Assembly (NCBI GenBank): GCA_965199285.1
Contig: OZ240687.1
Coordinates: 62,001 to 126,000, forward strand
Reading direction: 5' to 3'
From: CBDDGJ01 sp965199285
GTDB lineage: Bacteria; Pseudomonadota; Alphaproteobacteria; RS24
DNA: 64,000 nucleotides
The notes under the pieces were generated by a model that made no database searches, was not told the origin of the DNA, and saw only the letters and a list, made by a program, of their open reading frames with translations. Positions 17,658 through 26,197 of this stretch are shown in pieces. Within the stretch, counting starts at the first letter, position 1, and each line of letters begins with the position of its first letter. Both the position numbers and the translations under genes were made by a program.

Positions 17658-18386
17658 ATGCGTCAGCGACCAGATTTTTATATAAGCCCAGATTTTTATA
17701 TAAGTAAGGCCGCCCCATGCCCTTATATTGAAGGTGAAAGCGAACGCAAGATTTTCACCATGCTTGATGATGCGCAAGATGATGAATTGCATGATATGCT
17801 GGCGCAACAAGGGTTTCGCCGTAGTCATAATATTATTTATCGCCCCGATTGTGAGGCGTGCGACGCGTGCAAATCGGTGCGGGTGCGGGTGAATGAATTT
17901 ATCCCCAGCCGGTCGCAAAAACGTCTGTTAAAGCGCAATCAGGGATTGGTGGCAGAGATTGTCCCTTTACAAGCTACGGAAGAACAATTTTCCCTCTTCC
18001 GCGATTATATTGATGCCCGCCATCACACAAGCGATATGGCGCAAATGACCAGCCTCGATTATGGCGATATGATAGACGCCTGCCCCGCCAATAGCCATTT
18101 GGTTGAATATCGCGATAATGGCGCGCTGGTTGCTTGCGCGCTGATTGACCGTTTGCGCGATGGCTTTTCGCTCGTCTATTCTTTTTATATGGTACAGCCA
18201 AAAAATAGTCTCGGTAGCTATATTATTTTGCAGCATATTGACCGCGCCCGCGCCCAAAATCTCAATTATGTTTATTTGGGCTATTGGATCGCACAAAGCG
18301 ATAAAATGTGTTACAAGGCGCGCTTTGAGCCTTTGGATATGTTTGAGGATTATGAGTGGAAAAGGTTTGGGGGAGATGATGAGTAA
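17658..18386 (+). CDS. bpt: Aspartate/glutamate leucyltransferase (bacterial arginyltransferase homologue)
   Basis: Adds leucine from Leu-tRNA to proteins with N-terminal Asp or Glu, marking them for ClpS/ClpAP degradation. Family signs: APCPYIEGESERKIFTML near residue 20, the cysteine-rich YRPDCEACDACKSVRVRV near 60, and SRSQKRLLKRN near 90; the GNAT-like C-terminal half contains YSFYM and CYKARFEP. The ATG at 17658 sits just after the transporter stop (242 aa). Odd feature: an 18-bp tandem duplication near the N-terminus gives DFYIS-P-DFYIS. It overlaps the TRAP binding-protein gene by 8 bp. Confidence 0.93.
   Translation: MRQRPDFYISPDFYISKAAPCPYIEGESERKIFTMLDDAQDDELHDMLAQQGFRRSHNIIYRPDCEACDACKSVRVRVNEFIPSRSQKRLLKRNQGLVAEIVPLQATEEQFSLFRDYIDARHHTSDMAQMTSLDYGDMIDACPANSHLVEYRDNGALVACALIDRLRDGFSLVYSFYMVQPKNSLGSYIILQHIDRARAQNLNYVYLGYWIAQSDKMCYKARFEPLDMFEDYEWKRFGGDDE
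17671..17706 (+). repeat. 18-bp in-frame tandem duplication in bpt
   Basis: Units 17671–17688 and 17689–17706 are identical at 16 of 18 positions (CAGATTTTTATATAAG plus two bases). The duplication keeps frame and doubles the pentapeptide DFYIS just ahead of the conserved APCPY segment. Confidence 0.85.
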
Positions 18387-19461
18387 GATAAAACGCCGCG
18401 ATTTATTAACCGGAATGGCAGCAGGGGCTGCGGCAAGCGCCATAGCCGCGCCTGCTTATGCGAAAGGGAAACGCCGCTTAAAAATGGTGACCACTTGGCC
18501 GAAAAACTTTCCCGGACTTGGCACGGCGCCAGAAAATATTGCCCGCAATATTGCCAAAATGACCGATGGGCAGATAGAGATAAAGATTTTTGCAGCCGGT
18601 GAGCTGGTCGGCGCGTTTGAAAGTTTTGATGCGGTCTCGACCGGCGCGGCGGATATGTATAATGGCGCGGAATATTATTGGCAGGGCAAATCGCCCGCCT
18701 TTAATTTTTTCACCGCTGTGCCTTTTGGGATGACCGCAAATGAATTATCGGCGTGGATAAATTTTGGCGGCGGGCAGGCTTTATGGGATGAATTATCTGC
18801 TAAGTTTAATATTCGTGCCTTTCAATCTGCCAATACGGGGGTGCAGATGGGCGGCTGGTATAATCGTGAGATTAATCAGCTCGAAGATTTTCAAGGGCTT
18901 AAAATCCGCATGCCCGGACTTGGGGGCGAGGTGATGCGCCGGCTTGGTGCGGCGGCTGTCGCGCTTCCAGGCGGAGAGATTTTCCCTGCCCTTAAAAGCG
19001 GCGCGATTGATGCGAGCGAATGGGTCGGCCCATGGAATGATATTGCTTTTGGCTTTTATCAAGTCGCGAAATATTATTATTGTCCTGGTATACATGAACC
19101 AGGCGCGGGGCTTGCGACAGGCATTAATCTCAATGTCTGGAATGAGCTTACCCCCGCCCAGCAAGAGATTTTTCGAAATGCGTTTCATGCTGAAAATGAG
19201 CGGTCGCTGGCAGAATTTAATTATAAAAATGCAACCTCATTGGCGACATTGGTCAAAAAATATAAAGTACAAGTGCGTAGTTTTTCCCCCGAAGTGATGC
19301 AAGGCTTAAAGCAAACCTCCGAACAAGTGCTGGCAGAAATATCCACCCATGACGCGTTGACCAAAAGGGTTTATGAGAGCTTCAAAGCCTCGTTACAAAA
19401 CTCGATGGATTGGGGGCGCTGGTCGGAAGAACCCTATACGAAAGCGCGGCGGGAATTATAA
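18379..19461 (+). CDS. TRAP transporter substrate-binding protein, TakP-like, Tat-exported
   Basis: Periplasmic solute receptor of a tripartite ATP-independent transporter. The N-terminus KIKRRDLLTG followed by an alanine-rich stretch ending APAYAKG is a twin-arginine (Tat) signal, so the protein is exported folded. The segments GWYNREINQLEDFQGLKIR and ASEWVGPWNDIAFGFY resemble the alpha-keto-acid receptor TakP of Rhodobacter, so 2-oxo acids or related carboxylates are likely ligands (inference). The start is uncertain: ATG at 18352, 18376 or 18379 are all in frame; GGGGGAG at 18369–18375 favours 18379. The stop overlaps the next gene by 1 bp. Confidence 0.9.
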   Translation: MSKIKRRDLLTGMAAGAAASAIAAPAYAKGKRRLKMVTTWPKNFPGLGTAPENIARNIAKMTDGQIEIKIFAAGELVGAFESFDAVSTGAADMYNGAEYYWQGKSPAFNFFTAVPFGMTANELSAWINFGGGQALWDELSAKFNIRAFQSANTGVQMGGWYNREINQLEDFQGLKIRMPGLGGEVMRRLGAAAVALPGGEIFPALKSGAIDASEWVGPWNDIAFGFYQVAKYYYCPGIHEPGAGLATGINLNVWNELTPAQQEIFRNAFHAENERSLAEFNYKNATSLATLVKKYKVQVRSFSPEVMQGLKQTSEQVLAEISTHDALTKRVYESFKASLQNSMDWGRWSEEPYTKARREL

Positions 19462-19970
19462 TGAACCACCTGATGATCAGGGGGGCAGATATGGGCGATG
19501 CGGTAAACGCTTTTATTGCCCGCGCTGCCCAATGGCTCACATTGTTTATGGTGCTGGTGCAGTTTTGCGTGGTGATTTTGCGCTATGTTTTCGGGATTGG
19601 CTCTATTCAAATGCAAGAAAGCATTATCTATATGCATGGCGTATTGTTCATGATGGCAGCGGCCGCGACATTGCGGCAAAATCAACATGTGCGGGTGGAT
19701 ATTTTTTACGCGCAATTTTCGCCGCCCCAGCAAAATCGCATAAATCTGCTTGGGCATTTATTGTTTTTATTACCCTTTGCCGGCTTGGTTGCCTATGCCT
19801 CTTATGATTATGTGGCGATTTCTTGGGCGGTCAAAGAAGGTTCGCGCGAGACCAGTGGCATTCAAGCGATTTATCTTTTGAAAACAGTGATTATGATTTT
19901 TGCCGCGCAATTATCCTTACAAGCGATAAGCGGTGTTTTACGGATTTTAAGCGGAGATAAACGTGATTGA
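19461..19970 (+). CDS. dctQ: TRAP transporter small permease (DctQ)
   Basis: Four-helix small membrane subunit of the TRAP transporter, 169 aa. Helices lie near residues 25–45, 55–75, 95–115 and 135–155, with the DctQ signature QESIIYMHGVLFMMAAA and RQNQHVRVDIFY in the middle. The longer upstream frame lies inside the receptor gene; the ATG at 19461 overlaps its stop (TAATG). It overlaps dctM by 8 bp, so all three subunits are translationally coupled. Confidence 0.93.
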   Translation: MNHLMIRGADMGDAVNAFIARAAQWLTLFMVLVQFCVVILRYVFGIGSIQMQESIIYMHGVLFMMAAAATLRQNQHVRVDIFYAQFSPPQQNRINLLGHLLFLLPFAGLVAYASYDYVAISWAVKEGSRETSGIQAIYLLKTVIMIFAAQLSLQAISGVLRILSGDKRD

Positions 19971-21516
19971 GCATCTCGACCTTTTGCTATTTGCCGCCAC
20001 GTGCGCGGGCTTATTGCTTGGCTATCCCGTTGCTTTCACGCTGGCGGGGGTGGCTCTGTTCTTTGGGCTTTTGGGCATTTATTTTGATGTTTTTGATGCA
20101 AGTTATTTTTTCTCCCTGCCGCAACGTATTTTTGGAACCATGACCAATGAAGTGCTGCTCGCCGTGCCTTTATTTATTTTTATGGGAACAATGCTGGAGC
20201 GCGCCAAAATTGCCGATAGCCTGTTTGATAATTTATCGCAACTGCTCTCTGGCATACGCGGCGGGCTGGCAATTTCGGTGAGTATTGTCGGGGCACTATT
20301 GGCAGCAAGTACGGGCATTGTCGGGGCGACAGTCGCAACAATGGGATTGCTGGCTTTGCCGACCATGCTAAGGCGCGGTTATGACCCTGCCCTTGCAACC
20401 GGTGCGATTAGCGCGGCAGGCACGCTGGGGCAAATTATCCCGCCCTCAATCGTTTTGGTTTTGCTCGGCGATGTGATTGCCAATGCCTATCAAAAGGCAC
20501 AGCTTGAGCAAGGGATTTTTAGCCCTGAAACAGTTTCGGTGGGCGAGTTGTTTGCCGGTTCGCTGCTACCAGGTTTGGCGCTGGTCGGCCTCTATATTAT
20601 CTATCAAATCATCAGTGCGACGCTCACCCCCGCCAAAGCCCCCCCTGTGCCGCGCCCTGAAAATATTCAATGGGGGGCAATATGTGCAGCTTTGTTTCCG
20701 CCTATTTTCCTGATTATCGCGGTGCTCGGCTCAATATTGGCAGGCATTGCCACCCCAACCGAAGCCGCCTCAGTTGGCGCGGTGGGCACAATTTTATTGG
20801 CAGGCGAAAAACTGGCGGCGCAAAAAATATGGCCGCGTGCCGCCATCGCATCGCTGGCAGGATTAGTGCTGCTCACCAGCCTGTTTGATTTGCGTTTGCA
20901 GCGTGAAGTCATTGGCTTTACGGATATGGTCGCGATTGCCTTTGCGTTTGGGTTTTGTGTGTTTTTGGTGGTTGGCATTTTGCACGCGCTCAAAGCCTGC
21001 TTGCAAAATATGGTGTTATTGCAAGTGATGCGTTCAACCATGCAAACCACAAGCATGGTGTTTGTTATTCTGATTGGGGCGGCTTTATTTTCACTGGTGT
21101 TTCGCGGCTTAGGCGGTGATGAGACAATCGAAGGCTGGCTCACGGCTTTACCAGGCGGCACGCTCGGCGCGGTGATTGCGGTGATGGTACTCATGTTTTT
21201 GCTTGGCTTTTTTCTTGATTTTATCGAGATTGTGTTTGTGGTTGTGCCACTGGTCGGGCCGATATTATTAGGGATGGGGATTGACCCGGTCTGGCTTGGC
21301 GTGATGATGGCGATTAATTTGCAAACCTCTTTCTTGACCCCGCCATTTGGTTTTGCGCTGTTTTATTTGCGCGGGGTTGCGCCGCCTGACATTCGCACCA
21401 GCCAGATTTATCGCGGCGCAATTCCCTATATTTTCATCCAGCTTCTTATGCTGGGTCTGCTCGCGCTTTGGCCTGATATGGCGACATGGTTGCCGGCGCA
21501 AATTTTCGGAGATTAA
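19963..21516 (+). CDS. dctM: TRAP transporter large permease (DctM)
   Basis: Large 12–14 helix subunit that carries the Na+-driven transport path. Conserved family segments: GYPVAFTLAGVALFFG near residue 18, AAGTLGQIIPPSIVLVLLGD near 145, PTEAASVGAVG near 265 and LLGFFLDFIEIVFVVVPL near 410. At 517 aa it is longer than the 430-aa DctM core because of an extended middle region, as in TakM-like proteins. The start is GTG at 19963 with a GGAG site at 19953–19956. It ends 4 bp before the next gene. Confidence 0.94.
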   Translation: MIEHLDLLLFAATCAGLLLGYPVAFTLAGVALFFGLLGIYFDVFDASYFFSLPQRIFGTMTNEVLLAVPLFIFMGTMLERAKIADSLFDNLSQLLSGIRGGLAISVSIVGALLAASTGIVGATVATMGLLALPTMLRRGYDPALATGAISAAGTLGQIIPPSIVLVLLGDVIANAYQKAQLEQGIFSPETVSVGELFAGSLLPGLALVGLYIIYQIISATLTPAKAPPVPRPENIQWGAICAALFPPIFLIIAVLGSILAGIATPTEAASVGAVGTILLAGEKLAAQKIWPRAAIASLAGLVLLTSLFDLRLQREVIGFTDMVAIAFAFGFCVFLVVGILHALKACLQNMVLLQVMRSTMQTTSMVFVILIGAALFSLVFRGLGGDETIEGWLTALPGGTLGAVIAVMVLMFLLGFFLDFIEIVFVVVPLVGPILLGMGIDPVWLGVMMAINLQTSFLTPPFGFALFYLRGVAPPDIRTSQIYRGAIPYIFIQLLMLGLLALWPDMATWLPAQIFGD

Positions 21517-21520
21517 GTCC

Positions 21521-21994
21521 ATGTTCAAAAAAATGTCGCCCACGCTTTATATTGGTTTGACCGCAATTCTCACGGTTTTTTCGCTTGCCTATTTTATTGG
21601 GCGCGGTGAGCCTAGCATTGCAGAAGGGGAGATAGGGGTGCAGCTTGGCGTGCCGGTGCAGCATCCTTTACTGGCGCGCAATGGGGTGATTGCCTTGCCA
21701 GTGGTTTTGCGATTGGTCAATCGCACCGACACGGAGCAAATCATCACCGCCCCCTCACAATGTGATATTTTTCGCTTTATTGTCACCTATCCCGATAATA
21801 ATTTTATCCAATCACGCGGCACGCCGGATTGCCCTAACCCGCAAGCGCAATCTACCGTGCTGGCGGCAGGGCATATGCTGGAAGAGGTGCAGAACATCGC
21901 GCTTGATGCGGCGCGTTATCAAGCCGGTGATTATAAACTCCATATCCGCTTTTGGGGCTATGAGGCAGATGCCGATTTCGAGCTTGTTAAATAG
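21521..21994 (+). CDS. Membrane-anchored protein with BsuPI-like beta domain
   Basis: 157-aa protein with an N-terminal helix (TLYIGLTAILTVFSLAYFIG), then a soluble, probably periplasmic part. That part reads like an immunoglobulin-type BsuPI domain: LPVVLRLVNRTDTEQII, then a PSQCDIFRF segment, AAGHMLEEVQNI and QAGDYKLHIRFWGYE. Two cysteines (SQC and DCPNP) could form a disulfide. It starts 4 bp after dctM with a CGGAG site, so it probably belongs to the TRAP operon, perhaps as an accessory surface or assembly protein. Domain assignment is by pattern only; function is unknown. Confidence 0.65.
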   Translation: MFKKMSPTLYIGLTAILTVFSLAYFIGRGEPSIAEGEIGVQLGVPVQHPLLARNGVIALPVVLRLVNRTDTEQIITAPSQCDIFRFIVTYPDNNFIQSRGTPDCPNPQAQSTVLAAGHMLEEVQNIALDAARYQAGDYKLHIRFWGYEADADFELVK

Positions 21995-22000
21995 TATAGC

Positions 22001-22771
22001 TTAAAACAGTTTCGGGAAAAAGCGGGGGACGGTTTTGCAATAGGCGGCATAGCCTGATTTTTTGATAAGGTGACGCTCCAACATGGCGACACCAGAGATT
22101 TTTAATAATAAGAAATTCATGAGCAAAGGACCAAAACCCGCCCAGATAATTTCTGGCGTTGCGGCAATGGCGGCAATATAGATTCCCCACCAAAACATCG
22201 TATCGCCAAAATAATTAGGGTGGCGGGTGCGCGTCCATAACCCCGTGACCATAATATCTTGCGCGCTGGCGGTTTTGCGAAATCGTGTCAGTTGAATGTC
22301 GGCAATGGTTTCCATCATCAAGCCGCCAAGCGCAATCGCCATGCCAATATAAACGCCGCCCTCATGCGCAACAATGCCCCCATAATTATAGGAGGCTTGC
22401 AGGGGCATCGACACCAGCCAAGCTAATACGCCTTGAAATGTATAGACAGTGAACAGGCTGATAATCCAGAAAGACGCGCCCCAATATCGCCGCATGGCTT
22501 GATAGCGCGGGTCTTCTTCGCCCTTTTTAAGAGCGCGGGTCAATAAATGCCACGCCAGCCGCGCCGCCCAGATAATCACCAAAATGCTTATCGCCTTATG
22601 CGCCCAATTCATATCTGGCTTTGCATAAAGCCCGCATAGGGCAACCACGGCAAAGGCAGGCCCCCAAAAAATATCAATAATGCTGGCATCTTTTTTGATA
22701 ACGCTCACCAGCCACAAAGTGATAAGCGAGATGGCAAGCGCGCAAGCTGCAAACAGAAATATTGACATCAT
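22001..22771 (-). CDS. DUF1295 family membrane protein (steroid 5-alpha-reductase-like)
   Basis: Polytopic membrane protein of the DUF1295/ICMT superfamily, 256 aa, with six or seven hydrophobic segments. The family core TRTRHPNYFGDTMFWWG near residue 180 and the C-terminal KKSGYAAYCKTVPRFFP are present. Homologues are annotated as 3-oxo-5-alpha-steroid 4-dehydrogenase or isoprenylcysteine methyltransferase-like, but the bacterial substrate is unknown; reduction or modification of a lipid is a fair guess. AAGGGGAAG precedes the two adjacent ATG codons. It is convergent with the TRAP operon, 6 bp apart. Confidence 0.85.
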   Translation of the reverse strand: MMSIFLFAACALAISLITLWLVSVIKKDASIIDIFWGPAFAVVALCGLYAKPDMNWAHKAISILVIIWAARLAWHLLTRALKKGEEDPRYQAMRRYWGASFWIISLFTVYTFQGVLAWLVSMPLQASYNYGGIVAHEGGVYIGMAIALGGLMMETIADIQLTRFRKTASAQDIMVTGLWTRTRHPNYFGDTMFWWGIYIAAIAATPEIIWAGFGPLLMNFLLLKISGVAMLERHLIKKSGYAAYCKTVPRFFPKLF

Positions 22772-23426
22772 CTTCCCCTTTATCTTCTCTTGCCAAATAG
22801 TTTAGCTGTACCAGTTTATTTTGCAAGGGTAATGTGAAAGGTATATTTTGGTGAATGGAATAAATCTTGCATGGGAATAGAGACGTGACTGGATGGTGCA
22901 TGGAAATAGGCTTGCGACTGCAAGCCCGGCTGATAGTTCAGCCGCCCCCGCGGAGACGCAAGGCGAAGCCTTGCTGTCGTGAGCGATATAAAGATAATGG
23001 GGTCGGGGTGAGATCGACTTATTTTCTACGTTCTTAGAGTCTTTTTAGCTTACGCCTTTTGTATGGGACTCCCACCCCGACTTATTTAGTGAGATGGCAA
23101 CCAACATATTTTTTGCAAAATAGTTGGTGCCGGGGTGTTAACAAATCATACTACATGACCGCGACGTTTTTACCGCGAGCGGCTATTTTATGGCGCCGCC
23201 ACCCCAACTTAAATCGAGATAGCAGCAATTAAATAACGACAATTGCTTACTGCCGGTAGTATGAGGTTGTTAAATCCCTGTGCTAGAATTTGCTAGCACT
23301 GCCCGCAAACTATCATAAAAGAGAGGGATGTCAAAGAAGAAACAAAGTTGATTTGTGCGGGCAAGTTTCATATATTTGGGATGATTCGAACCGCAACATT
23401 TTACCAAGCATAGAAATATTTATCGC
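22772..23426 (+). other. 655-bp non-coding region rich in hairpins, upstream of glyA
   Basis: No credible reading frame on either strand. Three perfect hairpins stand in a row at 22909–22926, 22927–22944 and 22959–22973. An inverted pair GTCGGGGTG (23002–23010) and CACCCCGAC (23073–23081) follows, then two diverged copies of a structured element, a long inverted pair TTAACAAA-TCATACTAC (23138–23154 with 23256–23273), a 7-bp hairpin at 23280–23299 and a stem GCCCGCA/TGCGGGC (23301–23307 with 23356–23362). The density of pairing suggests one or more structured RNAs. I could not match it to tmRNA, RNase P, 6S, SRP RNA or a glycine riboswitch. Confidence 0.6.
23072..23256 (+). repeat. Two diverged copies of a structured element
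   Basis: Copy A (23072–23134) and copy B (23199–23256) share the plan CCACCCCRACTTA, a short variable stretch, GAGAT, a hairpin, then TGCCGG. The hairpins themselves differ in sequence: A has CCAAC…GTTGG (23101–23127) and B has GCAGCAATT…AATTGC…CTGC (23222–23253). Conserved flanks with changed but still paired stems suggest the structure is kept. The spacing between copies is about 127 bp. Confidence 0.5.
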
Positions 23427-24692
23427 ATGACCCCATCTTCTTTTTTTTCCACCCCCTTAGCCGAAACAGACTCGGCAATTATGCAGGCCATGCAGCAGGA
23501 ATTGACGCGCCAGCAAAACCAAATTGAATTAATCGCCTCTGAGAATATAGTGTCGCAGGCTGTGCTTGAGGCACAAGGCTCGGTGCTGACCAATAAATAT
23601 GCCGAAGGGTATTCGGGGCGGCGCTATTATGGCGGTTGTGAATTTGTCGATATTGCTGAAGATATTGCGATTGAGCGCGCCAAGGCTTTATTTGAATGTG
23701 ATTATGTCAATGTCCAGCCACATAGTGGTTCGCAGGCAAATCAGGCGGTGATGATGGCACTGGCACAACCTGGCGATGTGATTTTGGGGATGAGCCTTGC
23801 CGCCGGTGGACATTTAACCCACGGTGCCAAACCAAACCAATCGGGCAAATGGTTTGAGGCGGTGCAATATGGTGTCCGCCAGCAAGACCATTTAATCGAT
23901 TTTGATGAAGTCCGCGATTTGGCGCTGGCGCATCGCCCCAAAATCATTATTGCCGGTGGTTCCGCCTATGCCCGTATTTTGGATTTTGATAAATTTCGGG
24001 CGATTGCGGATGAGGTTGAGGCTTATTTATTGGTTGATATGGCGCATATTGCGGGGCTGGTTGCGGCCGGTCTGCATCCTAGCCCGGTCGGGATTGCTGA
24101 TGTGGTCACCACCACCACTCATAAAACATTGCGAGGGCCACGCGGAGGGTTGGTTCTCTCCAATAATCAGGAGCTTGGCAAAAAAATTAATTCAGCCCTT
24201 TTTCCTGGTCTACAAGGTGGACCTCTGATGCATGTGATTGCGGCCAAAGCGGTTGCTTTTGGTGAGGCGTTGCAACCCGCGTTTAAGGATTATGCGGGTG
24301 AAATCATCGCTAACGCAAAAATACTGGCAGAGACATTATTATCGCATGGATTTGATATTGTTTCTGGCGGAACGGATAATCATCTGGTCTTGCTTGATTT
24401 GCGCCCGAAAAATCTAACTGGTGATAAGGCAGAAGAAGTTTTAGAAGCCGCCGGCATGACCTGCAATAAAAATGGTATTCCTTTTGATCCGCAGCCCCCG
24501 AAAATCACTTCTGGCGTGCGGCTTGGGACACCGGCAGCAACAACACGTGGGTTCGGACAAGCCGAGTTTCAACAGGTGGGCGAACTGATTGCCGAAGTGC
24601 TGGATGCCTGTATCCAAGGTGAAGCCGAACAAACCGTTCAAAAGGTAAGAGCGCAGGTCGCCGAGCTGTGCGCCCGTTTCCCGATTTATTAA
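23427..24692 (+). CDS. glyA: Serine hydroxymethyltransferase
   Basis: PLP enzyme that interconverts serine and glycine with tetrahydrofolate, the main one-carbon source. Landmarks: ELIASENIVSQAVL at the N-terminus, SGSQANQAV near residue 95, DMAHIAGLVAAG near 200 and the PLP lysine in TTTTHKTLRGPRGG near residue 230. Length 421 aa is normal. It follows the structured 655-bp non-coding region, whose 3' part may be its leader, and is followed after 1 bp by nrdR; glyA–nrdR–ribD is a common alphaproteobacterial order. Confidence 0.97.
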   Translation: MTPSSFFSTPLAETDSAIMQAMQQELTRQQNQIELIASENIVSQAVLEAQGSVLTNKYAEGYSGRRYYGGCEFVDIAEDIAIERAKALFECDYVNVQPHSGSQANQAVMMALAQPGDVILGMSLAAGGHLTHGAKPNQSGKWFEAVQYGVRQQDHLIDFDEVRDLALAHRPKIIIAGGSAYARILDFDKFRAIADEVEAYLLVDMAHIAGLVAAGLHPSPVGIADVVTTTTHKTLRGPRGGLVLSNNQELGKKINSALFPGLQGGPLMHVIAAKAVAFGEALQPAFKDYAGEIIANAKILAETLLSHGFDIVSGGTDNHLVLLDLRPKNLTGDKAEEVLEAAGMTCNKNGIPFDPQPPKITSGVRLGTPAATTRGFGQAEFQQVGELIAEVLDACIQGEAEQTVQKVRAQVAELCARFPIY

Positions 24693-24693
24693 T

Positions 24694-25146
24694 ATGCGCT
24701 GTCCCTATTGCCATAGCAATGAAACGCAAGTGAAAGATAGCCGCCCGACTGAGGATAATACGGTTATCCGCCGCCGTCGCATATGTGGTGATTGCGGTGG
24801 CAGATTCACCACTTTTGAGCGCATTCAGTTGCGGGAGCTTTTTGTTCTGAAAAATAATGGTGACAGGGTATCGTTTGACCGCGACAAGCTGATGCGATCT
24901 GTACAGATCGCACTTCGAAAACGCGAAGTTGAACAAGATCGGGTTGAACGCATGGTAAGCGGCATTGTACGACAGCTTGAAACGCGCGGCGAAGATGAAA
25001 TTCCAGCAAATGAATTGGGCGAAATGGTGATGGAGAATTTACGGATACTCGATCAGGTTGCCTATGTCCGCTTTGCTTCGGTTTATAAGGATTTTCGTGA
25101 AACCAAAGATTTTGAAGAGTTTCTTGGTGGCATGAGCGAAGATTAA
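24694..25146 (+). CDS. nrdR: Transcriptional repressor NrdR
   Basis: Represses ribonucleotide reductase genes in response to ATP/dATP. The N-terminal zinc ribbon has MRCPYC and CGDCGG cysteine pairs around residues 3–6 and 31–34, with the RRRRICGDCGGRFTTFER signature; the ATP-cone occupies about residues 49–139. 150 aa is standard length. It starts 1 bp after glyA. No NrdR box could be seen in this window, so targets are elsewhere. Confidence 0.97.
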   Translation: MRCPYCHSNETQVKDSRPTEDNTVIRRRRICGDCGGRFTTFERIQLRELFVLKNNGDRVSFDRDKLMRSVQIALRKREVEQDRVERMVSGIVRQLETRGEDEIPANELGEMVMENLRILDQVAYVRFASVYKDFRETKDFEEFLGGMSED

Positions 25147-25200
25147 GCAAAACATCTCTTTATATCTCTTTCTTTTCAAAATTTATGATAAAAGGCACAT

Positions 25201-26196
25201 ATGGGTGATGAGGATTATATGCGGATTGCCATTACAGCGGCGCGGTTTGGGCTTGGTGAAGTGTCACCCAACCCTGCTGTCGGTTGTGTGATTGTAAAAG
25301 AGGCACAAATTCTGGCGATTGCGCGTACCGCAAAAGGTGGTCGTCCACACGCTGAAACGCAAGCCCTCGCGCAGGCTGGTTCGCAAGCCGAAGGCGCAAC
25401 CGCCTATGTGAGCTTGGAGCCATGTGCGCATCATGGCAAAACCCCGCCTTGTGCCGAAGCCCTGATTGAAGCGCGCGTCAAGCGGGTTGTGATTGGCGCG
25501 GCTGATCCTGATCCACGGGTTGGGGGAAAAGGTGTTGCCATGTTAGAAGCCGCCGGCATTGACGTTACCCAAAACTGTTTGGCAGAAGATTGCGCGGCGC
25601 TTAATCAGGGCTTCTTATTGGGTGTTCTTGAAAATCGACCATTGGTGACGCTTAAGATTGCAACCAGTGCGGATGGATTTATGTCGACAGGTGACCCGGA
25701 TAATCCATGGATTACCGGTGAACTGGCGCGGCGGTGGGGGCATTTGTTACGGGCAATGCATGAGGCGATTGTCATTGGTGGCGGAACCTTGCGGGCTGAT
25801 AATCCACGCCTTGACTGTCGCCTGTCTGGCTTATCAGCGCGCCAGCCGGTGCCTTATATTATCACCAAACAAAGCATCGCCGCAGACGCACACCTTGCCG
25901 CCCATGCCATTTGCGATCAGGGTGATGATTTGGACGGATTTTTGCAATCACTGCATGCCCAAGGGATGACACGGGTTTTGGTCGAAGGCGGGGCGACATT
26001 GGCACGCAGTTTTCTGGAACAGGGATTGGTTGATGAAATTTTCTGGTTTCAAGCGCCGCATCGACTTCATCGATCTGGGAAAAGCGATTTGCAAAAAATG
26101 GGTATTGCTGATTTGTCGAAAATATCCGAATTTGAGCATCAGGAAACCCGTCAATGTGGGGTCGATAGATTAACCATATGGCGCAAAAAGAGGTGA
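25201..26196 (+). CDS. ribD: Bifunctional diaminohydroxyphosphoribosylaminopyrimidine deaminase / reductase
   Basis: Second and third steps of riboflavin synthesis. The N-terminal deaminase has HAETQAL and PCAHHGKTPPC as zinc site (about residues 50–85); the C-terminal reductase from about 145 shows LKIATSADGF, GGGTLRADNP and VEGGATLARSF. 331 aa is somewhat short but both domains are complete. The 54-bp gap from nrdR is too small for an FMN riboswitch and none is seen. First of the rib genes, with ribE 1 bp downstream. Confidence 0.95.
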   Translation: MGDEDYMRIAITAARFGLGEVSPNPAVGCVIVKEAQILAIARTAKGGRPHAETQALAQAGSQAEGATAYVSLEPCAHHGKTPPCAEALIEARVKRVVIGAADPDPRVGGKGVAMLEAAGIDVTQNCLAEDCAALNQGFLLGVLENRPLVTLKIATSADGFMSTGDPDNPWITGELARRWGHLLRAMHEAIVIGGGTLRADNPRLDCRLSGLSARQPVPYIITKQSIAADAHLAAHAICDQGDDLDGFLQSLHAQGMTRVLVEGGATLARSFLEQGLVDEIFWFQAPHRLHRSGKSDLQKMGIADLSKISEFEHQETRQCGVDRLTIWRKKR

Positions 26197-26197
26197 C

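Noticed and set aside
18145..18375. Longer TRAP receptor starting inside bpt
   Set aside because: The extension overlaps the conserved C-terminal domain of bpt in another frame, and the Tat signal starts only at about 18379.
20103..21194. Long minus-strand frames inside dctM
   Set aside because: They mirror the codon structure of dctM on the other strand and have no family features or ribosome sites.
22772..23426. Two-piece (permuted) tmRNA gene
   Set aside because: The TTCGAA-containing stretch near 23384 does not form a T arm on either strand, and the AACGAC at 23236 opens a frame (NDNCLLPVV) that does not end in the alanine-rich tag expected of alphaproteobacteria.
25147..25200. FMN riboswitch before ribD
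   Set aside because: The gap is only 54 bp, too short for the element, and shows no conserved FMN aptamer segments.
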